Source: UBA1738 sp045580145 (lineage in GTDB: Bacteria; Bacillota; Clostridia; UBA1381). Taken from it: DNA of 64,000 nt. The notes under the pieces were generated by a model, which worked only from the letters and a program-made list of their open reading frames with translations, had not been told where the DNA came from and did not search any database. A program made the translations under genes and the position numbers. The stretch is taken from positions 1-64,000 of the forward strand of contig JAZNNI010000085.1 in NCBI GenBank assembly GCA_045580145.1, given 5' to 3'. Positions 58,694-64,000 of the stretch are shown here, piece by piece (within the stretch, counting starts at the first letter, position 1; the number at the start of each line of letters is the position of its first letter).

Positions 58694-58771
58694 GTAATAT
58701 CACTTATTATTTATTATGATATTACTCCTTCTTCATTTTTATATTGTAACACTTTTTATGGAAAATGACAA
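58694..58771 (-). promoter_or_regulatory. Promoter and operator of the cyclase-like operon
   Basis: On the minus strand TTGTCA (58766-58771), 17 bp, TACAAT (58743-58748). Just downstream of the start point lies a perfect inverted repeat GTAATATCA-N14-TGATATTAC (58694-58725). The HTH protein of the operon is the likely ligand. Confidence 0.6.
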
Positions 58772-58853
58772 TCTTAATTAGATTTCTATATCTATGTAAT
58801 GTATCAAAAAACATTTAACAGTATATAATTTCGAAGTGAATTCCCCTAATTTT

Positions 58854-59204
58854 TCAAAGCACTTTACTCCATTCACTTTCTTTAAATCCGACCAAAACAA
58901 AGTCTTTACCTTTCACAAGAGGACGTTTTACGAGCATTCCGTCTGTTGCAAGGAGTTTTAGTTGTTCTTCTTCCGACATTGCAGGAAGCTTGTCCTTAAG
59001 TTCCATTGCTTTATACAAAAGCCCGGAGGTGTTAAAGAATTTCTTTAAAGGAAGTCCACTCATCTTATACCAAGCAGATAACTCCTCAAAACTCGGATTA
59101 TCTTCCTTTATATCACGAAGTTCATATTCTATTTTGTTGTCATCAAGCCATTTCTTCGCCTTCTGGCAAGTTGTGCATTTTGGGTAACAAATAAATTCAA
59201 TCAT
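58854..59204 (-). CDS. ArsC/Spx family thioredoxin-fold protein
   Basis: 116 residues, CTTC redox motif near the N-terminus (YPKCTTCQKAKKWL), then ELRDIKEDNPSFEEL, LPLKKFFNTSG and LATDGMLVKRPL: the YffB/ArsC-like pattern. It lacks clear features to decide between an arsenate-reductase-like enzyme and an Spx-type regulator; no ars genes are near. Last gene of a run of five on this strand. Confidence 0.85.
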   Translation of the reverse strand: MIEFICYPKCTTCQKAKKWLDDNKIEYELRDIKEDNPSFEELSAWYKMSGLPLKKFFNTSGLLYKAMELKDKLPAMSEEEQLKLLATDGMLVKRPLVKGKDFVLVGFKESEWSKVL

Positions 59205-59228
59205 AAAACAACCTCTTCATTTATCTAT

Positions 59229-59459
59229 TTACTGTCTTTTGCCTGTGTAAACATTATATTCCCCAGGTTTGTAGTCATATTTCCCATTTATCATATTGTG
59301 TTGCACCTGTGCATTTGACAAATTATTGTTTACCTTATCAGCTACCATTTTGCTGGTATTTACTCTTGATATATCATAATTATCTACTTTGTTATTAAAA
59401 CTTGATTTACAAGCGAAATAAATCACAGCAAATATAATCAATCCTATAAAAGTACCCAT
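59229..59459 (-). CDS. Small membrane-anchored protein with NGKY motif
   Basis: 76 residues: one N-terminal membrane helix (TFIGLIIFAVIYFACKS) and a polar C-terminal part with Q-x-x-x-NM-x-NGKY, also found in the next upstream small gene. AGGAGAGGAAA ribosome site. Unknown function. Confidence 0.65.
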   Translation of the reverse strand: MGTFIGLIIFAVIYFACKSSFNNKVDNYDISRVNTSKMVADKVNNNLSNAQVQHNMINGKYDYKPGEYNVYTGKRQ

Positions 59460-59535
59460 TGACTTTCCTCTCCTTTAATTTAATATCCACAAAACAATTA
59501 AATAAACAACAATTGCAGTCATATTGTCGAACTCC

Positions 59536-59727
59536 TTATTTATATTTACCATTGTTCATATTTCTGATAAATTGACTTCTGCTCATTTCTCCAAAACGAA
59601 CCTTGTTAGCATCTTCTTGTTCTAGACGCCAATTGCGGTGATATTCTGCTGGCAATTCTTTTTCACATGCTTCCATAATCAGTTTAATAACAACATATCC
59701 GATTACGATTAAAGTTAAAACTCCCAT
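59536..59727 (-). CDS. Small membrane-anchored protein with NGKY motif, second copy
   Basis: 63 residues from the ATG after TAGGAGG: N-terminal helix (VLTLIVIGYVVIKLIM), then a charged region ending QFIRNMNNGKYK. The shared layout with 59229-59459 (N-terminal helix, Q-x-x-x-NM-x-NGKY tail) suggests distant paralogy. Confidence 0.62.
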   Translation of the reverse strand: MGVLTLIVIGYVVIKLIMEACEKELPAEYHRNWRLEQEDANKVRFGEMSRSQFIRNMNNGKYK

Positions 59728-59759
59728 ATATTTTCCTCCTAAATAAGTCAATTCACTTA

Positions 59760-60005
59760 TTATCTTAATATCAAATCAAATTCTCGCTGTAAAAGTTCAA
59801 CTAGTTCAATTGCCATATCTCTATCAATCTGAATTGATTGGCTTATTTTATCTTTTAACTGTCTATTTTCAGAACCATAAGTATCAATTTGAAAATATTT
59901 ATTTTCTCCTTTTGTAAATGTACAATATGTTGCATCTACCGAATCATGTATTGTGTTCCGTTCTTTGCCTATATGACTAAAGTGTCTCTTCGTTATAAGC
60001 GCCAT
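59760..60005 (-). CDS. Small protein of unknown function (MALITKRHFSHIG type)
   Basis: 81 residues beginning KRHFSHIGKERNTIHDSVDATY, a start I recall from small conserved genes near mobile-element methyltransferases in Firmicutes. It ends in an amphipathic helix (MAIELVELLQREFDLIL). AGGAGG ribosome site. No function assigned. Confidence 0.65.
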   Translation of the reverse strand: MALITKRHFSHIGKERNTIHDSVDATYCTFTKGENKYFQIDTYGSENRQLKDKISQSIQIDRDMAIELVELLQREFDLILR

Positions 60006-60016
60006 TGTTTTTCCTC

Positions 60017-60247
60017 CTATTTGTTAAGCTTAAATTTAGTGTTTTTTTCTGTAGAGTTAAATTTTGATTTGGCGTTTTTTAACTCTTTTTCAATTGTACC
60101 AAAAATATAGTTGACATCCGACTCGCTATACTCATAGCTGGCAGTATTAGCACAATTACCGAGTAATTGCACCATGGATATAATCTTGTTAGTTCTTGCT
60201 TCAGCAATTCGAACAAACTTTTCTCGTTTTGTTTCGGAAATAGACAT
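60017..60247 (-). CDS. Small mobile-element-type protein, unknown function
   Basis: 76 residues: KREKFVRIAEARTNKIISMVQLLGNCANTASYEYSESDV and a C-terminal lysine-rich helix (recognised by parts FVRIAEARTNKI and LLGNCAN). Similar short proteins are common in integrative elements. It begins the five-gene run on this strand, 11 bp before the next gene. AGAGGGG ribosome site. Confidence 0.65.
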   Translation of the reverse strand: MSISETKREKFVRIAEARTNKIISMVQLLGNCANTASYEYSESDVNYIFGTIEKELKNAKSKFNSTEKNTKFKLNK

Positions 60248-60278
60248 TTTACCCCTCTTTTCATTTTATTCTAAAAAT

Positions 60279-60307
60279 ATTATATATATATTTTAAGTAT
60301 TTGTCAA
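60279..60307 (-). promoter_or_regulatory. Consensus promoter of the five small genes
   Basis: On the minus strand TTGACA (60302-60307), 17 bp, TATAAT (60279-60284). Confidence 0.8.
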
Positions 60308-60376
60308 TAAAATTAAAATTATTTGCATAATATTTTATAAATAATTTTAATTTTCTGGCAATTTCTACATTTTTTC

Positions 60377-60438
60377 GCTGCAATAATGCAGCAAAATTTT
60401 TAAAATCTATTGCATTTTCGCAGCAAGTTTGATATTAT
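60377..60438 (+). promoter_or_regulatory. Promoter and operator of the restriction-modification unit
   Basis: GCTGCA-ataa-TGCAGC (60377-60392) is a perfect inverted repeat. Downstream is TTGCAT (60410-60415), 17 bp, TATTAT (60433-60438), with a further GCAGCAA half-site inside the spacer. This is the arrangement expected for a controller protein acting at a distal and a promoter-proximal site. Confidence 0.6.
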
Positions 60439-60458
60439 ATAATAAAGAGGTGGTAACT

Positions 60459-60806
60459 ATGAAAGGATTAGGTCCTTTTTTGCGTGAAATTCGAGAAGAA
60501 AATAAGCTAACTTTGACAGATGTGTGTAAAAAAACTGGAATTACAGACAGTAGATTATCCAGAATTGAAAACGAATCACTAAAGACTTCTCCACCGATAG
60601 ACGATGTGATAAGCCTTGCCAAATTATACGATATAGATTTTAACAAAATACTCTCATTTTCAACTGAACATAGCGGTAAGGATTTTAAAAGTAGTAGAAA
60701 CCTATTAAGGAATCTTGAATTATTAGATAAAAAAGAGTTGCAACACATACAAGATGAAATTGATTTTATAGTAGGTCAGAAAGGAACTGGAAGAAATGAA
60801 TTATAA
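60459..60806 (+). CDS. XRE-family controller protein of the restriction-modification unit
   Basis: 115 residues. N-terminal Cro/C1 HTH (GPFLREIREENKLTLTDVCKKTGITDSRLSRIEN, recognised by LTLTDVCKKTGI and SRLSRIEN). The C-terminus is a helical extension (LLRNLELLDKKELQHIQDEID). It overlaps the methyltransferase gene by 11 bp and probably times its expression as a C-protein. Start at 60459 after AAAGAGGTGG. Confidence 0.8.
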   Translation: MKGLGPFLREIREENKLTLTDVCKKTGITDSRLSRIENESLKTSPPIDDVISLAKLYDIDFNKILSFSTEHSGKDFKSSRNLLRNLELLDKKELQHIQDEIDFIVGQKGTGRNEL

Positions 60807-62844
60807 ATTAGGAGAATTATTCTGCGGACCGGGCGGGATCGCTTGGGGGGCCTTAAATGCAGATATTGGAATAGAAGATTGGTCCATCAAACATGAGTGG
60901 GCTAATGATTATGATCACAACACTTGCGAAACATATCGCAACAACATTTGTCCAAACAACAGAGACAGTGTTTATGAGGGTGATGTTAAAGAGCTAGATT
61001 TTTCCCAACTTTCTGATATAAACGCACTTGCTTTTGGATTCCCATGTAATGACTACAGTGTTGTTGGAGAGCAGAAGGGTATGGATGGACATTATGGTCC
61101 TTTATATACATATGGCATCAAAGCATTGGTAAGATTTCAACCAGATTGGTTTTTAGCTGAAAATGTTGGCGGATTAAGAAATGCGAACGAAGGAAAAGCT
61201 TTCTCAAAAATCTTGAAGGAAATGCAAAATGCCGGATATAGAATATACCCCCATCTCTATAAATTTGAAGAATACGGAATTCCACAAGCTCGTCATAGAA
61301 TAATAATTGTTGGTATAAGAAACGATTTAAAACAAGAATTCAAAGTACCTTCTCCTGCCCAATACACTATGCGAACATGTAAAGAGGCTATTGAAAATCC
61401 TCCTATTCCAGCCGATGCCGCAAACAATGAAGCAACTCGCCAATCTGCAAATGTTGTTGCAAGATTGGAGCATATTCGAGAGGGCGAAAACGCATTTACT
61501 GCAGATCTACCAGAAGAATTACAGTTAAATGTGGTTGGAGCAAAAATAAGCCAAATATACAAACGCCTTGACTCGACAAAGCCAGCTTATACTGTAACCG
61601 GTAGCGGCGGCGGCGGAACTCATATCTATCATTGGGAAGAAAATAGAGCCCTTACAAACAGAGAACGCGCAAGACTACAAACGTTTAGAGATAATTATGT
61701 GTTTTATGGCAATAAGGAATCTGTAAGAAAACAGATTGGTATGGCTGTTCCTTGTGATGGTGCAAAAATAATTTTTGAAGCCATATTAAAAACCATGGCA
61801 GGGATTGAATACGACTATGTTGAATGCAATGCTATTGAATATATGTTTGATGGAGATGAAGACATCAGATGGCAATTCGATGACGATCTTGAAAACAAGG
61901 TGCTTATAGCACCCGCTAAAGAAGGTGCAAATGAATTAAGGATTGTGTCTGCATATGCCTCTCCAAGCATGGTTGATTGGCACATTCAAAAACTTTTCGA
62001 ATCAGGTATGCAACCTATAAAAATCAAATTAATAGTAGGCATGTGTCCTTACGATGGGTTGTCGGAGGTATCGCACAAAGGCTTCAACAAATTAATTGAT
62101 ACATATAAAGATGCACCAGATTATTCGAACTTCGAATGTCAATATATCTATCAAAGCCCACCTGCTCATTCAAAAATGTATCTGTGGATGAAAAACGGAA
62201 GACCATATAAGGCGTTTTCTGGTTCAGCTAATTATACTCTACGTAGTTTTAGCAGAGAATGCGGAGAATTGATGATAGCATGTGATAAAAACGAAGCTTT
62301 AGCCTATTATGATACAGTTGAGGCCAGAAGTATAAACTGCAACTCTAATGAAGTCGAAAACTATATAAGAATACACAAACACAGTCCAAACTATAACTAC
62401 GAAAGATTGCAAATAGATACCACCAGTGAAGCAGTTCAAAAATTAAGTTTGGTAAGTAAAAACGGTGAGGTTCCCAAATCTTCAGGCTTAAACTGGGGAC
62501 AAAGACCTAATCGAAATCCAAACCAAGCATATATACCACTTCCATCACAGATTGCAAGAACAGGATTTTTTCCATTAAACAAACGGCCGTTCACAGTTAT
62601 TGCAGATGATGGTTGGTGTGCTGTAATGAGGGTTGAACAAGACAACGATAAAGCTATTACAACTCCAGGGAATAATGCTGAACTCGGAGAATACCTACGT
62701 GGCAGACTTGGATTAGACGCTGGAGAATTAGTGACAGTTGAGCATCTAAACGCCCACGGTCGTCAAGACATTGAATTCACAAAATTAGATGACGAACACT
62801 TTATGATGAATTTTTCATCCCCTAATGCAAATGAAGATATGTAG
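60796..62844 (+). CDS. C5-cytosine methyltransferase fused to an NgoFVII-like PLD nuclease
   Basis: 682 residues, one continuous frame. Residues 1-335 form a Dcm-type methyltransferase: motif I LFCGPGGIAWGAL (8-20), catalytic Cys84 in GFPCNDYS, ENV (122-124), QARHR (164-168). From about 380, LRIVSAYASPSMVDWHI, LIVGMCPYDGLS and the phospholipase-D-type H458-S-K460 with GSANY (476-480) match the NgoFVII restriction endonuclease. Residues 565-673 (GLNWGQRPNRNPNQAYIP, GEYLRGRLGL) match its B3-like DNA-binding end. In NgoFVII these are separate genes. The fusion implies a self-contained R-M enzyme; recognition site unknown. Confidence 0.82.
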   Translation: MNYKLGELFCGPGGIAWGALNADIGIEDWSIKHEWANDYDHNTCETYRNNICPNNRDSVYEGDVKELDFSQLSDINALAFGFPCNDYSVVGEQKGMDGHYGPLYTYGIKALVRFQPDWFLAENVGGLRNANEGKAFSKILKEMQNAGYRIYPHLYKFEEYGIPQARHRIIIVGIRNDLKQEFKVPSPAQYTMRTCKEAIENPPIPADAANNEATRQSANVVARLEHIREGENAFTADLPEELQLNVVGAKISQIYKRLDSTKPAYTVTGSGGGGTHIYHWEENRALTNRERARLQTFRDNYVFYGNKESVRKQIGMAVPCDGAKIIFEAILKTMAGIEYDYVECNAIEYMFDGDEDIRWQFDDDLENKVLIAPAKEGANELRIVSAYASPSMVDWHIQKLFESGMQPIKIKLIVGMCPYDGLSEVSHKGFNKLIDTYKDAPDYSNFECQYIYQSPPAHSKMYLWMKNGRPYKAFSGSANYTLRSFSRECGELMIACDKNEALAYYDTVEARSINCNSNEVENYIRIHKHSPNYNYERLQIDTTSEAVQKLSLVSKNGEVPKSSGLNWGQRPNRNPNQAYIPLPSQIARTGFFPLNKRPFTVIADDGWCAVMRVEQDNDKAITTPGNNAELGEYLRGRLGLDAGELVTVEHLNAHGRQDIEFTKLDDEHFMMNFSSPNANEDM

Positions 62845-62872
62845 AAAAGGTAGCCGCAAGGCTACCTTTTCT
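62843..62872. terminator. Bidirectional terminator after the R-M gene
   Basis: AGAAAAGGTAGCC-gcaa-GGCTACCTTTTCT, a 13-bp perfect stem with a GCAA loop between convergent genes. Confidence 0.88.
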
Positions 62873-64000
62873 ATACGCTATATGTTTCATTTTCATATTT
62901 GATAACATCGGATAATTGCAACTCTCTCGGTGTTGCCTTAGTCGTAAGATGATTCAGTATTAGGAAAGATAAAAATTGATTTTCGCGCAGTGATTCTATT
63001 CCATGATATTTCATAGTTGCAGCAACAATTCCATCATATGTATCTGTAGAAGAATCGGATTCTATAATAATTCCTTTTTGATATCGCCTATCTCTTGTTT
63101 GAGGCTGAACAATCTTGAATCCCATCTCACAATTTTCAACTATTGACGCGAGCAAGAATGTATTCCATTCATATCCAACATCTATAAAATCTTCAAAATC
63201 ATCCAAACCAATCAAAGACAGGTATCCTATCTCATTCAGCTTAGAACCAATCGTCTGTTTGATGCTGTCTATAATTTGAGAATCAAATGATACAATATCT
63301 TTTTTAACATATTCATCCTGAGATATCCTGATATATTCGGTTTCCAATTCCGAAAAGACAAGGCCCACAGTTACTGGAGACCAATGCATTTTTTCAGCGA
63401 TATCGGTGAATTCCGAATATAATACATGATTAACATCATTAAGAAAATGTATCGCAACATTTTTAGTTGTCAAATCATCAAATAAATCATACTTTGCAAT
63501 ATGTGGCTGACTAAATTTATATTTTGTGTTTAATAATGCACCTAAAATATAAAACAGATTCGTATGGTTTTCGATATTATTTCTACTACAAAAGTCAGGC
63601 ATCTGACTAATTACTTCTTCATATATCCATCTGTCGCTACAATATCCATCATTATCACTGATAATCATTTCAAGAATTATAGCAAGTTCTTCCTGTTCAT
63701 CGTTTTCAAAAGCAATATTGTGCATTGTATTGTAGTAATTGGAATCCCATTGAATTAAATATTCACTTCTATACACGGCATTAAAAATCATTACATCCGA
63801 GTAACCCGCTAACTTATTCTTGATTTCTTTTCTGCTTAATGCATGCCCCGATGTTCGCAATAATTCATCTATTCTTTCCTCTATACTTACAGATACATAT
63901 TCATCCCCCGACTTTGTCAAAAAGTCTCTGCCGTATGTATAATTGTCAGGATAAAAATACGCCAATACTCCGTGTAAACAATAGGGATTTGTAATTCCAG
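62871..64000 (-). CDS. C-terminal part of a large protein, unknown function (runs off window)
   Basis: The frame is open to the window edge; upstream of a TTG at 63965 it continues with coding-like residues (GITNPYCLHGV), so the gene is probably partial at its 5' end. The visible 370-odd residues contain possible winged-helix-like repeats (IDELLRTSGHALSRKEIKNKL; FTDIAEKMHWSPVTVGLVFSEL) and acidic stretches. No family is recognised. Its convergent position next to the R-M unit suggests another defence or mobile-element gene. Confidence 0.6.
   Translation of the reverse strand, partial: GITNPYCLHGVLAYFYPDNYTYGRDFLTKSGDEYVSVSIEERIDELLRTSGHALSRKEIKNKLAGYSDVMIFNAVYRSEYLIQWDSNYYNTMHNIAFENDEQEELAIILEMIISDNDGYCSDRWIYEEVISQMPDFCSRNNIENHTNLFYILGALLNTKYKFSQPHIAKYDLFDDLTTKNVAIHFLNDVNHVLYSEFTDIAEKMHWSPVTVGLVFSELETEYIRISQDEYVKKDIVSFDSQIIDSIKQTIGSKLNEIGYLSLIGLDDFEDFIDVGYEWNTFLLASIVENCEMGFKIVQPQTRDRRYQKGIIIESDSSTDTYDGIVAATMKYHGIESLRENQFLSFLILNHLTTKATPRELQLSDVIKYENETYSV

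Noticed and set aside
1..64000. CRISPR arrays
   Set aside because: No regularly spaced repeats of 25-40 bases were seen on either strand.

Overview
The window looks like chromosomal DNA of a low-GC, spore-forming member of the Clostridia (Bacillota). Evidence for this is the presence of spo0A, a complete spoIIIAA-AH operon, spoIVB, gerW, the ctsR-mcsA-mcsB-clpC operon, a Firmicutes-type T-box, consensus sigma-A promoters with 17-bp spacers, and strong AGGAGG ribosome binding sites. No CRISPR array or rRNA operon is visible.

Layout. 1-5.3 kb (minus strand): replication and repair genes (pcrA, a small SRP RNA, dnaX, ybaB, recR). dnaX carries two tandem A_AAA_AAG slippery sites. 5.5-10.8 kb: spoIVB; a small sugar locus (sialidase-like beta-propeller, AraC regulator, HpaI-type aldolase) with matching regulator sites before both enzyme genes; then spo0A. 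10.8-18.2 kb: two related membrane proteins, an M50 protease, scpAB, a DUF2953 protein, gerW and the two-gene radical-SAM operon. 18.2-19.7 kb: tRNA-Leu behind a structured leader, a DUF4250 mini-gene and an EamA transporter. 19.9-25.9 kb: arginine operon argC-J-B-D-F plus a metallo-beta-lactamase-fold hydrolase. 26-32.7 kb: rodA-like gene, a regulator/leucine-rich surface protein/small peptide locus, a zinc-ribbon/YARHG membrane protein, carD-like gene, ispD and ispF. 32.8-37.9 kb: spoIIIA operon and a yqhY-like Asp23 gene. 37.9-42.2 kb: CtsR-controlled clpC operon. 42.3-52.6 kb: RumA-type methyltransferase, acyltransferase, TraX, flavodoxin, a PurF-like protein lacking the glutaminase cysteine, pyk, mgtC, a sodium symporter behind a tyrosine-type T-box, and gtrA.

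52.6-64.0 kb is an accessory, defence-type island: a DUF3990/HTH toxin-antitoxin-like pair, a tyrosine integrase, a three-gene overlapping operon (nucleotide-cyclase-like protein, HTH-ImmA/IrrE protease, PIN-like protein), a run of tiny genes, and a restriction-modification unit in which a C5-cytosine methyltransferase is fused to an NgoFVII-like nuclease and preceded by an XRE controller. The last gene runs off the window edge.

The most interesting candidates for a new system are the cyclase-like/ImmA/PIN operon and the one-chain methyltransferase-nuclease. The neatest regulatory observation is the identical TGTCC-N16-TGTCC-N10-(-35) layout in front of the sialidase-like and aldolase genes. 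All family calls come from reading motifs; no database search was run.
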